Assembly: GCA_025331445.1 (NCBI GenBank)
Contig: JAIWNE010000007.1
Coordinates: forward strand, 62,001 to 126,000
Direction: 5' to 3'
From: Blakeslea trispora
Lineage: Eukaryota > Mucoromycota > Mucoromycetes > Mucorales > Choanephoraceae
DNA: 64,000 nucleotides
Part shown: piece by piece, positions 9,730 through 20,087 of the stretch
Position numbering within the stretch: position 1 is the stretch's first letter
Layout of the letters: every line of letters begins with the position of its first letter
Translations under genes and position numbers: made by a program
The notes under the pieces: generated by a model
The model's database searches: none
What the model saw: the letters and a program-made list of their open reading frames with translations, nothing else
What the model was told of the DNA's origin: nothing

Positions 9730-12177
9730 TTAACAGCTATAGTGTGGGACAGATTCAATATCGTTGGCAAAGATAATAGACTGCATTTTATCCATGTAAG
9801 TTTTTTCAAGACCTGACTTGTGGTTGGTACTGATGTTCTTAACAAATAAATTGTTTCTTTCAAAACCAAAGCCCCAGAAGCAAGAGATTGGCCCAAACTT
9901 GTATATGCACTGACGAAGATGGAGCATAAAGTGGAAATTTGGCGTTACAGTTGTTTGCCATAGCGCTGTTCAAAGCCTTTTGCAAAAGTGAGAAGATGAC
10001 TATGCATAACTTTATATCAGATTTTCTAATAGCGTTTCTGTTAAGGAGTTTAAGTGCATTTATCAGATGCATGATCAAGAGTGATCAGAGGCATCGAGCA
10101 AGGGCGGGCTAAGGACATGTTCGGCAACAGAGGTCATGAAATCTTTGAGTTCGGCAGCTTTAACATACGCAAAGTCTTCTTTGGTGATCTTTCTTGCCAT
10201 GGGCCACAGGAAGCATGGTGATTGTATTCAATCTTGTCTTGCATGATGGACTTTATCTTGAGGAATGCATCCCTGGGCAGCATCGTTTTTAGAGCCTTCT
10301 TGGCAACACCGAGGTATAAAGCGTGCATTGGCTCAATGGTAATCAGGTTGTATGAAAAGTAGGGTAATTCAAACAAAATTGAATATCTGACACCGCTATT
10401 TTTCTCCAGCATGCTTCTTTCGTTGACATTCTTTGCGTTTCTCCAAGCATCCGAACTTGCCTTTGTTTCTTCTTTGTTTCTTGCTTCCCAACTACTGCAT
10501 TCCCAGTTACAATAGTCTCTTTGATTGACTGTTCCTTCGAATCTTGGGAAATGCGTTTTGCACAGATGACATCCATATGAACTGTTGAACGACATGCTTC
10601 CTGCTAGCTTCTTGGTAGCTGGCAAGTCCGAGCTAACTGAAAACAAGCACGCCTTTACTTCATGGTGTTCAACGCTTCCATCTTGCTTCACCATCTTCAT
10701 TACCACACCGTTTAGCAGCACCTTCAAATCTGCAACCATTGGAGCAAGGTAATGATTCATAGCAGTGGTTGAGGGCTCTTTGGGCCCAGGGATTACTCCT
10801 ACAAGCAGCATGTTCTCCTTCAGATCTCTGCCTTGTTGCTTAGGTAGATTCATGATAGTAAGATAAATACACCCAACACTGTATACCGCATCAAATGGGC
10901 TGAACCAATCGACATTCAAGGAAAGCATCAAATTGTAATCTGACTGAGTAATAAAGGGTGTATCCGAAGAACCAGTCTTGAACTCCAAAAAACCTGGAGC
11001 ATCATAGAGATCAAGTAGGTACTTTTCACCAGAGCAACGCGACTGCCATGCAGTGATCTTCTGAGCGAAGCCCTTTCTTAAGAAGAATTTCTTTAAAGTG
11101 GCCACGATTGAGCAGTAAGGGTATACCAACTTGGGGACAAGCTTTTCTCCTTCAACATCATACAATACCCCACCACAGAATTCACCAGAATTGGCTGGCT
11201 TATATACCGCATTCACCAGGGATCGATCGCATCTGATCACAGCTTCATCTGAACTGGTCTTCTTCTTCAACTTTGATAAGTGGTGGCAGGAGGGACAGAC
11301 TGCATAGTGCTTGATACCGCTTGTACTGAAGGACTGAAGTGGGCTTCTATCGACAAAGGTTGCCATGCTTTTGGGGAGGCGGAAGTTATCACCCTGGATT
11401 TCCAACAATTGGTTCAAGCCCTTCATTATTACTTCCGTTTGCTTGTTGGGAAGGTTGTTATTACGAAGATAGGACACCATGTTCGAGGTGATTTTGGCGA
11501 ATTTAGTTTGTGGGATTTTATGAGCTAAGTGTACAATAAGACATTATATTAGTTTATGTATTAAATTACGGATGATAGAGTATCACTTACAATAAGAGAT
11601 GAAATCAGAGGATGAATCATCACTTTCATAACAGGATCCTTCGAGATCATTATCAACTTCAATACCATCAAAATCATCTTCAACTGAGATACAGTCCATG
11701 GGTGTACTTTCATCTTCTTCTTGAGCCTCAACAGCAGTAGAAAGAGCATCACCCAGAAAAAAGTTAGATACAGATCAACAATACAATTGAGAAGTGTCTA
11801 ATTACATACCTTCATCAATAGGAGTAGTTGTTTTGGCAACCTTTTTGCGGTAGTATACAGGTGTACCAGCAACAGTAGTCTTTCCATCTAAGTAGAAAAG
11901 AAATGAGTCAAGCTGAAACTAATCACTGTTGTTTACAAGCCATATACTTACTGTAGGTTTGTCTCCACTTTGCGTATCTCATGCCTTCAAACTTTCCATT
12001 CTTGATATGAGCTTTATATTTTTGCTGGTCTACAATTCGCTTGGACAAAGGAAGAACACCACATCCATCGCAATGGCAGTAGTAACGCTTTTCGAGAGTA
12101 GCAGCAGCACAACCGGCGCATTGGTTTCCAGAAGTACAGTTAACACATGGGACATCTTGAACGATAACAGCAGACAT
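9730..12177 (-). pseudogene. Tnp2-type transposase of the right element, frameshifted 3' half
   Basis: Exon 1 (12177-11952) gives a Cys-rich N-terminus (VPCVNCTSGNQCAGC) like a small zinc-binding domain. Exon 2 is 11887-11810, an acidic exon ends at 11591, and the main body starts at 11524. The body is open to 10134 and carries the C-X2-C segment SSYGCHLCKTHF and the signature TIEPMHALYLGVAKK, with Glu where the left copy has Asp. After about 10200 the frame is lost, although homology continues in other frames: ARKITKEDFAYVKAAELK, then LHLRQCIYKFGPISCFWG and FGFERNN down to 9730. I count at least three shifts there. The N-terminal two thirds look intact. One acceptor before the acidic exon seems changed to GG, so that boundary is uncertain. 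Confidence 0.8.
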
Positions 12178-12245
12178 TTTGTATAAGGTAATTGATGAAT
12201 TTAGAATAGAGAATATACGGTCATTCAAGTGGTTTTTTCAATGGT

Positions 12246-12253
12246 CCTTTTAT
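12246..12253 (-). promoter_or_regulatory. TATA box of the right transposase gene
   Basis: On the minus strand GTATAAAAGGACC lies about 70 bp upstream of the ATG at 12177. The left transposase has TATAAAAGGAC at a matching distance. Confidence 0.5.
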
Positions 12254-13846
12254 ACTCTTTCTCTTTTCAAATTTTGTCTGCTCTGATACAAATCGAATGA
12301 GTTAAGCAACATATTATTCGTTCCTTGATCAAGGACAAATGAAAACTTTTATTGATTAGAAACCACTGATCGGAAACAATGTATTTGGACGATTAAGGAT
12401 GTCGGTTGATGAACGATCCCTTTTGGTAGATGTATATTAAACCGAAACATTTTATGGTTTTGGTATCCGTGGATAGAGCACTGCTTTTTATTTAAATTAA
12501 TATGTATATTATCTCATTAACTGTTACAGTCAAAGACTATATTCTCATTCTTTATACTCCTTTACTCTGTTTTAGGATAAGATGCCTTCCTAATATATCC
12601 AATGTAAAGAAGTTTGTTTAAATACAGCTATCTGCTATTAAATATTCGAGACCGATCAGAGTTTTTTTTTTGACTACGCTTGTTGGTACTGCTGACTTTT
12701 CTATCCCTTTACTTTTTTTTGATTGGTTACAGTAGGAGAATACTCTTTTTTTTTTTCAAGAATATCGACTCCAAGAGAATCTCAGTTGCAAAATCATATA
12801 AGCTCATCTCAACTTGTAGAAATATTAAATAACCAACTGCAATAACAACAATAAATTACCAGCTTTTTTTTGTTTCTTTGAATGAAGTTGCTTCGCATGC
12901 AAAGCTTCGACTTGCAAGTCTTTAACACTTAATGGAGATATTTTCTTTCTTTTATCTTTAAGAGACGATATAGCTTTGAATCACTATTGTTTCTGCAAGC
13001 AACACAAGTGTAAACAAAGGATTCAGTTGAATCACATAGCTCACTACAACCTCTTTCAACTATCACTGAATACCTAGAATGGAGTCATACTCTATTCTCT
13101 ATACATTTTCTTATTATGTCACTTTTTTTTACAGCTCTATCAAACTTTGTCTATCTTTATTACTCGACATGAATGCTTTGCGATAAATTTCAATAATTCC
13201 TTAAATTCAGCACGAAAACTTGCAACATTGACTCTTTTTTCGCATATACTTACACCTGCAGCCAGTACTATTCTCCTTTATACAATGCTGTTTATCAATT
13301 ATTTCACAAAGACAATAACGAGCTCATGACCGAATGTCTTGACAAAACACTTGCAGAGTTTCTTTCTCATTAAAGTAAGAGCACTTTGCTACCACTTGTA
13401 ACTAATCGCCGCTTCTTTAAGTCCATCATTGCAGCATGTCCAAACAACATTAGCATAACCTTTATTTTTTTTTATGCTTGAAAGAAAATTAAATGGTCCA
13501 AGCCAATCATATTGATGAATTCACTCTGCTATGACTTAATTTTTAGCAGAGAGACGTTCCGGCAGAGATAAAATGTCGGACTTTTCAACATTTTAAATTT
13601 ATTTGATTTTTCTTTTCTCAAGTCAACAAATGTCAATATTGAACAGCTTTAAAACAACACATGCTTGCAGTAAAAGTCTCATTTTTCTCACATAGATCTA
13701 TTGTAGACTGCCAAAGACATACTCATGCCAATTTTCAGCGCATTCTGACCATTTTTCGTCCAGATATAAATTTGCAGTGAAAAACACCCGTGAAATAGCC
13801 CCTTTAATTCACAAAAATTATTGTGAACTACGGGACTCAAAGTCGA
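12254..13846. other. Non-coding 5' part of the right element
   Basis: About 1.6 kb of AT-rich DNA between the transposase promoter and the right terminus. I see no gene. The last 300 bp before the terminus differ from the left subterminal region and lack the TATAACTCAT words, so the two ends are asymmetric. Confidence 0.5.
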
Positions 13847-13858
13847 TTTTCTGTAGTG
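13847..13858 (-). mobile_element. Right CACTA terminus
   Basis: Reads CACTACAGAAAA on the minus strand from 13858, identical to the first 12 bases of the left end at 5871. En/Spm-type elements start CACTA. Confidence 0.65.
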
Positions 13859-13915
13859 GGCAGAGAACAACAAAAGCGAGGCAAATTTAACATAAACACA
13901 TGTCACAATATCTAG

Positions 13916-13987
13916 GGTTCCATAGTGTAATGGTTATCATATCGGTCTTTGAATCCGGTGATCCGAGTTCGATTCTCGGTGGGACCT
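13916..13987 (+). tRNA. tRNA-Gln (anticodon UUG)
   Basis: A 72-base intronless cloverleaf. The acceptor stem is GGTTCCA/TGGGACC with one G-T pair. The anticodon loop is CTTTGAA, giving TTG, which reads CAA glutamine. The T arm is CCGAG-TTCGATT-CTCGG. The A box region (TAGTGTAATGGTTATCA) and the B box (GTTCGATTC) are present. The anticodon stem TCGGT/TCCGG has a T-T mismatch next to the loop. The overall sequence closely resembles eukaryotic tRNA-Gln as I remember it. Confidence 0.93.
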
Positions 13988-13995
13988 TCTTTTTT
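13988..13995 (+). terminator. RNA polymerase III terminator
   Basis: A T run (TCTTTTTT) directly follows the tRNA discriminator base, as expected for Pol III termination. Confidence 0.8.
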
Positions 13996-14164
13996 CAAAA
14001 ATTTTCTCTTTGCAGTCAGCTATTTTCTGGATGTGCTGATTTCGGGCAAAAACTCTGTTGTTACAGGACAAAGGATAGTTTTTGCAGTGTTACAGGACGT
14101 AAGTAGTATTTTGCCAGTAACGAGTCAGAGTCAATGATACAACAGAACCAAAGAGAGGAACGAT

Positions 14165-14235
14165 TGTTATGTAATGAGCACCACGTTGTTTAGGTAACGA
14201 ACCTTAAGAAGAGATATAAGTGAAAAGAAAAGAAA
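14165..14235 (+). repeat. Diverged repeat, copy 1
   Basis: TGTAATGAGCACCACGTTG leads to GAGATATAAGTGAAAAG. The copy at 14845-14920 shares GTAATGAGCACCA, then GAGATATAAG followed by an AAAG-rich tail. An old solo LTR is possible, since such elements often sit near tRNA genes, but no ends or target duplication could be shown. Confidence 0.4.
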
Positions 14236-14844
14236 AGTAAGTTAAATGAAATATATAAATGATACAATGACTAAGCGTATTAGCAGTTAATCAAGGGAAG
14301 TCTTAGTAATAGAAAGCCTGTCTATGCGGCAAGGTTAATGTCAAAGTATATAGTAAAGTTAGAGGGAGAAAAGAGCTTCCTGTTTATTTAATAAACTAAT
14401 TGATATTTATATCTGTTCATCCTATTGATGACAGTCCTATCTAAAAGGATCTAAGTTAAGTAAATTTATGAGTCATTGCTAGTCTGATGGTGTTGTTAAC
14501 CAATTGAATAATATAATAATGGTGAAATACAAATAATGTTGGGGAAGATTGAAAAGTTTTCAGTGAGATAGATTGTTATAATAAGTTTGATTCGTTGAAT
14601 GGATAGATGTAAATGTGAGTTTTAAATGAGATTGGGGTAAGATAGATAAAAATAGTATAATAAGTATATTTAGAATAAGATAATGATAGATAATATGAGA
14701 GAAAATAAGACGAGAGAAGTATAATAAAGTAAAAGAAGTAAAATAATACTAAAGCATATAATTATAAAGTGCTAAATTATTGTTCGTAACAGCAGTAATT
14801 TGAGAAAGAGAACAAATAGATATAGCAGAGCAATCAGGCAGCAA

Positions 14845-14920
14845 AGTTATAAGTAATGAGCACCAGGTTTTAAGTCGTCCGACTAGAGATATAAGCAAAG
14901 TAAAGAGAATAAAGTAATAT
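14845..14920 (+). repeat. Diverged repeat, copy 2
   Basis: TAAGTAATGAGCACCAGG leads to TAGAGATATAAGCAAAG. See the copy at 14165-14235, about 680 bp upstream in the same orientation. Confidence 0.4.
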
Positions 14921-15606
14921 AAAAGAAGAGATGTAATACATGAATACAATGATCTGTAATAAGTATCAAGGAAACTAGTAACAGTATGTGGATTTAGGTA
15001 ATGAATATGTCAAACTACAACCAAGCGTAAAGTAAATAAGAGAAATGTAAGTTGAGTTTATTAATAAGAGAAGATTAAAGAGTTTATATACTATTCTAAA
15101 AGAAGTCATGTTGGACTTGCAAATACTGTTTCATCAATCAAAACTTAAGCATTAGCCTATAAATCCAAACAGGTGTATGGATCAAAGAAAAAAGAAACAC
15201 ACAATACTCATAGTTTTCATTGTTGTTTGATCTCTTCTGTGATAGTTTCTAGCACCCTCTGTATATGCATGTATTTTATAGTAAATACTAACGTCAAGGT
15301 ACAAGTCTATAGCAGAAGTTGTTATAGGATACATTTAATAAGCACATGCTCCAAGAAAAAAAGGAGACAGCAAAGCGCAGTAGCATCATAAACGACCATT
15401 CTCACAGAGCAAATACAACTACGCATGCAATAATAAATGGAACAAAATAAAAGGGCACTGCGCTTATATGTAAGTCATAGCAAACGTTCTTTTTTTCTTT
15501 GAAAAAAAAAAGACATGTCAAAATACACTGTGGATTCGCATTAGTTGTAATTATTATTTTTCTTCTTTTTCTCTCTTATTTTTAACACAATTTTTATCTA
15601 TTGAAG

Positions 15607-16720
15607 ATGTTTCATCCTACTAGAGGAGGTAGGTTATTGAACTGAAAAAAAGGCGAGTGTTGTTACTGATACAGAAGGCTAGGCACGCGTGGTGGTAGAG
15701 ATCAGGTGACGACCTTAGTTAGATATGATTTGACTGTAGACTAAACAAAACAATAAAATAAACAGTTTAGTTGGGAAGATGTCAAGAATGATAAGCATCG
15801 TGAAAACTACCTTGGCCATTCGCTCATGGCTCCTGTTGGACGTTGGCAGAAAGGTAAAGAAGTGAGAGTAAGACGAAAGCAGGCTTTAGATGAACTGACT
15901 TCTTTTTTTTTTAGGCAAGGATCTCACTTGGTATGCTAAAAACAGCAAGGAAGATGAAATCAAAGCAAAGCAATCTGAACTTGCCAAGATCAAAGAAGCA
16001 GAAGCAGAAGCTATGGCTATTGCATTGTAAGCTCAAATAGTCCTTTATTATCATTCAAGCAACTCATGTTTTTTATTTAGAGGTGTTCGTAAAAAGAAGA
16101 CACTTGAAAGCAATGTGACAGAAGAAGATCTAAAGCATGCCTTAAACAAAGACATTGATGAATCAGACAGCGACAGTCATCTGCAAGGGGAGACAGAAAA
16201 AGGGTTAGGTTATGGAAGGTCTTCTAACCGTTTCTTGGGTATGGCAGAAGATAGGTCGATGGAAGTGATGAACGGATCTCATGCTTACAGTACTGCATCT
16301 ATTCCTCAGCAACCTCATGACAATACAGTGACAGATAAACAAGAAGAGGGAATCAAAAGAAAGTCTAAAAAAGAACACAAACACAAAAAGGAGAAAAAGC
16401 ATCATCGTGACAGAAGTCCTGACAGGCGCCATCGCCACCACAGAGACAGTCGCCCACGATCACGCTCTCCTCGTAAAAGAAGAGAGGAAGGTAGAAGACG
16501 TCATGATTCTAGTAGAGAAGGCAGAGGACGTCGTGATGACTCTAGAGAAGCTAGACGTGACTCAAGAGAAAGAACAAGATACAGTCGAAGAGGGGATTCG
16601 AGAGGGAGAAGCAGTAAAAGAGAGGCGGAGACCAGACACAGCAAAAAACGCTCTCCTAGTCCAGAAAGACGCTCTCTTTCACCTTATAGCAAACGTGTTT
16701 TATTATCTCAAAATCAATAA
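15607..16720 (+). CDS. MMTAG2-like (Mmta2 domain) SR-rich nuclear protein
   Basis: Five exons (15607-15628, 15683-15705, 15766-15853, 15915-16026, 16081-16720) give 294 residues. The N-terminus is the family hallmark: [15 protein letters not shown], then [19 protein letters not shown] and [19 protein letters not shown]. It matches the domain of multiple myeloma tumor-associated protein 2 (human C1orf35). The middle is acidic. The C-terminal third is Arg/Ser-rich with [13 protein letters not shown] repeats and an [11 protein letters not shown] tail, as in splicing-linked nuclear proteins. The molecular function is poorly known; an RNA-processing role is inferred from the RS tail. Its stop lies 5 bp from the stop of the opposite gene. 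Confidence 0.9.
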
Positions 16721-16725
16721 TAAAC

Positions 16726-18249
16726 CTAGGTTGGATGATAGAATGCAGTAATCAGAAATCCTCCAATGGATGTCATAATAGCACAAATAGAAAACAGAAC
16801 AGCACTTGTCATCTCTTCAATCTATAATACAATATGAGTTTCAAGGAGAGACTGTTTAGATGTCTATCTTACATGCCACATAATCATGCCTACACCGAGG
16901 TTCATGGGTATCCTAAGCAAAGTCATCACTGCTGCTCTTGTTTCTTCGGGTATAGCATCAGCCTTTAAGGAGGAAATAGCAGGATAGTAAAGACCTGTTG
17001 TGAACTCAAAGATATGATATGATATAATAAGAACCGAGGCCTATCGGGATGATGGATGAGATGGTCTGGAATATAAACGAAAGTAGGAAACTTACAGATA
17101 GATGAACATGGTAAGCCATGAGCATAAATGCACATGAAGCCAATCCAAGTGCTATTGAAAGTAAACGATCTTCTGTAAAATGCATACAACAACGCATTCT
17201 CTTTGCTTGTCTCTCAACTGCTTGAAAGCAAAGCGAGCCTGTCATGGCAGCCAGCATCATGGTAGAAAACAGGTATCCGAGTGGAACATTTTCACCGGAC
17301 TGACTTGTCATTTTAGCCAGTGTATCCTCAATAGCAGGTGTATAGAGCAAGACAAAAATGTACATGGAACATTCAAACAGTGTCTGAGCCAAGCCAATCA
17401 TCATGATATCCTTGCTTTCAAACAATGTATGGATGCCAGTGCTTAATGTCTTGATAAGACGAGCATTCTATAGGAATCAAAATGTTATTCTCTATCTGTG
17501 CCTGTACTATTTAGTTTCGCATTTACAGTTGCATGGTGACCATAGTTCTCGGTCCATAGAGATGAGATTGCGATTGATGCTAGACAGAGTAAGCCAACAG
17601 AAGCCATATAAGGAGCCCCGAGTCCCCAGATATCGACTAGCCCATTGGCCAAGATGCCTGCCAAAATAGCCACGATGCTGTTCAACAATGTACTCAAGGC
17701 AAATGTACGAGCCCTCCATTCAGCTGGAAAGCCTTGAGCGGAATGCTCAGATACATACCATGATTCAAACACACTGTAAAGTAGAGCTGTTGATAAGCCT
17801 GATAATACATGAGACAAGAACAACACCGCATAATCGTTGATCATTCTCAGAAAGAGAGAAACGATGGTGATCATACAGAATACAAGACAAATACGTTTTC
17901 TACCCCTTTTTATTATTATTATAAGATGCTTCTCGAGAATTGACTCAAGATGTTTAAATGATACGTACCATGTATCTGCCAGACTACCTACTACAGTACC
18001 TGCAAAAGCACCACTGACAAAGCCAGTAAGGAATAGCATGGCTATCTGCATTAATTCTAGTCCATAAAAATGATATAGCTTATAGAGATAAGGACCTTGA
18101 AGCCAGTCAGCACCTAATCATTTTTTTTCGATTAACAAAATAAAAGAGGAATATGTCTACTTGATAACTTTACCCATCACCAGTCCATATACTGTAAGAT
18201 ATTTTACTTGAAAAGCCTTGAAATGTTCAACTTGTCTTTCACTATTCAT
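16726..18249 (-). CDS. MFSD5-like molybdate-anion transporter (MFS family)
   Basis: Six exons (18249-18174, 18113-17969, 17905-17527, 17467-17096, 17040-16873, 16821-16726) give 411 residues. Family landmarks are GADWLQGPYLYKLY near the start, SGAFAGTVVGSLADTWGRKR in the first half, HVLSGLSTALLYSVFESWYV with the EH pair, and FEFTTGLYYPAISSLK with PEETRAAVMTLLRIPMN in the second half. About 12 hydrophobic segments are visible. In algae and animals this family moves molybdate; the substrate here is inferred. The 63-bp intron at 17968-17906 has no stop and is a multiple of three, so an unspliced reading would insert 21 residues. The 5' end faces SGF11 across 175 bp. Confidence 0.88.
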
Positions 18250-18424
18250 CTTAAAGAAAAAGCAAGAAAAAAAAGTGAGAGCTAAAAAAGTAAAAAGTCA
18301 TCTTATACATGTATGTTATTTCTCTTCTAAAAAAAAAGCACGTCAGCTTATCGGGTATTGTATTTCTTGCTGCTTGACAGATTTTGCAGTTTTATTTTAT
18401 TTTCCCCTTCCTCTTCTTTAAACT

Positions 18425-19355
18425 ATGCAAAAGTCAAAAAACCAACTGGACATGAGCTTAATGTCGGAAAGTCAAAAAGAAGCAGCGGCCATGTAAGCAA
18501 GACTAGATGCTGCTGATGTCTTTATTAAGCTTGTTTTTAGACTGTTTAAAAAGCTTTTGTCTGATCGCAACAAGACACTAGAAGAACTTCAATTTACACA
18601 AGCAAGCTTACAGAAACATATACCCAAGATTGCCAAAAAGCCCAATACCCCAAGGGCAGCTGTTGTATGCCATGCTATCAATGACATAATTAATGCTGAT
18701 TATGTGTTGTGTGTACTATATTTATAAACCTGATATATAAATAGGCATTTTCATTGTTGGAAGATTTAATAGACGAATGTGTCTCGGATGTTTTGTTTGA
18801 TGTTCACCGGGACCTCAAGCGAGAGAAATCCGTGTGTCAGATATGTCAAACAAAGTAAGAGACTTGATATAATGATGATAGTTTACTGATTGTTAATTGT
18901 TTAGATGTAAACACTATGGTAATACAATAAGAAAAAAAAAGGGTCTATTGTTATATATTTAAATTCAATTAGTCAAGCGACCGGGATGCGATATCTGGGG
19001 AAAAAGCTATACAGTCAACAACTTACCTTCTTATGAATGCGTGAATTGTCAGAAATCGATTGCTTCTACTCGATACGCACCTCATCTGGAAAAATGCTTG
19101 GGTCTTTCGGGAAGACAATCAAGCCGTGTCGCCAGTCGAAGAATAGGGACAGGATCACCTTCCTTTTCGAGTGATGACAATGGCATTGGTAGTCCTGATA
19201 GCACTGATCTGTACTATAAAAAGAAAAAGCAGTCATCTCATCATGGATCTGTAAGTAACTTCTTTGTTGTTATATTTCTTTGTAAGATTAATATGTCAAT
19301 GTAGCCTGCTCTTTCAAATGGCTCAAGAGTCAAGAAATTAAAGTATGAACAATAA
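18425..19355 (+). CDS. SGF11: SAGA-associated factor 11 (Sgf11/ATXN7L3) homolog
   Basis: Six exons (18425-18492, 18541-18664, 18745-18854, 18905-18918, 18973-19250, 19305-19355) give 214 residues. The N-terminal helix region LLEDLIDECVSDVLFDVHRD matches the Sgf11 segment that binds the deubiquitinase module. The zinc finger reads YECVNCQKSIASTRYAPHLE-KCLG, with Cys-Cys-His-Cys ligands, and is followed by SSRVASRRIG. Sgf11 anchors Ubp8 in SAGA, which removes ubiquitin from histone H2B. A 14-nt exon (18905-18918) is needed to keep frame. A CQIC/CKHY pair between the helix and the finger may be a second metal site. It shares a short divergent promoter with the MFSD5-like gene. Confidence 0.9.
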
Positions 19356-19440
19356 ATGGCCTAAAAGAGAGAACAAAAGTAGCTGTTTTACTATTAAATA
19401 AAGAGCTAATCTAAAGTCTTGAAGTCTTCATTAAACTCAA

Positions 19441-19993
19441 ATGCGCCTCTTGCCTCTCTTGTTCTTCCCTTCCTTGTTGCATGCTTTCTGCATCTACAAT
19501 AACTCTGAAAACATCAATTTGTTTCTTCGTCAAAACCCTCCCAACAGAGGTGCCATCTTTAGCAAGTAAGGATTGTTTTTACTCTACAAAAAAAAAAAGA
19601 AAAGCACTTGTTGACTCTTATTTTCTAGGACTTTTACTGTAGACCCTCTTAAGCCTGGTGAGAAAGCCTGTTGTCCCTACACTGTCTATGACTGCAACAA
19701 AAGTGGCAATCAAGAAGAATATGTCGATCTTTATGTAAGTAGATAAAAAAAAATACTCAAAGAAATTTATTTTTAATTTTATTGTTATATGTTAGACTGG
19801 AGCCAGATGGGATGGTGGTCGTGTCTCTGATTTCCAAATCAGTGTTCCTGCTGGTGGTTATATCATCTTCACCGGTAAAAACGAGTTGTTTAGGATCGAT
19901 GCTTATACAGCTAATGGTGAACTTACTGATTCAAGATACAAGAGTAGACCTGATAGCAATGTCTTTTATAAGCGATTAATTCATAAGAAATAA
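19441..19993 (+). CDS. Small secreted protein, unknown family
   Basis: Three exons (19441-19565, 19629-19734, 19796-19993) give 142 residues. The first 17 residues (MRLLPLLFFPSLLHAFC) form a typical signal peptide. The mature part has Cys at about 17, 56, 57 and 64 (EKACCPYTVYDC) and the stretches SDFQISVPAGGYIIFTGKNE and SRYKSRPDSNVFYKR. There is no transmembrane segment or GPI signal, so secretion is likely. I do not recognise the domain; a beta-rich fold is a guess from the alternating pattern. The gene is convergent with the wax-synthase-like gene, 94 bp away. Confidence 0.75.
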
Positions 19994-20087
19994 AAAAAAA
20001 GAGAGAATTGATTTTATATATAAACATGTGTTATGGTCTAATAATGAAAAGAACAAAAGGATTTTATATATAAATATATGGTATAAT

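Larger units (their letters stand above)
5871..13858. mobile_element. CACTA-like DNA transposon with two convergent genes
   Basis: The left end at 5871 begins CACTACAGAAAA. The right end at 13847-13858 is its exact 12-bp inverted copy. Inside are a plus-strand gene (7164-8320) and a minus-strand Tnp2 transposase (8377-12177), whose stop codons are 56 bp apart. The left subterminal DNA carries repeated TATAACTCAT words. The three bases outside the left end are GCA. Outside the right end I read GGCA, so a GCA target duplication exists only if one extra G is allowed. The inverted repeat is directly visible; treating the whole span as one element is inference. Confidence 0.6.
13996..15606. other. 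Gene-free stretch with a diverged repeat pair
   Basis: About 1.6 kb of A-rich plus-strand sequence with no credible gene. It contains two related copies of a block starting GTAATGAGCACCA (about 14170 and 14852) and many AAGAGATATAAG-like words. The last 150 bp precede the ATG at 15607 and should hold that promoter. Confidence 0.5.

Noticed and set aside
9645..9896. 83-residue hydrophobic open frame
   Set aside because: It is the wrong frame of the decayed transposase plus the AGAGAGAACAA repeat.
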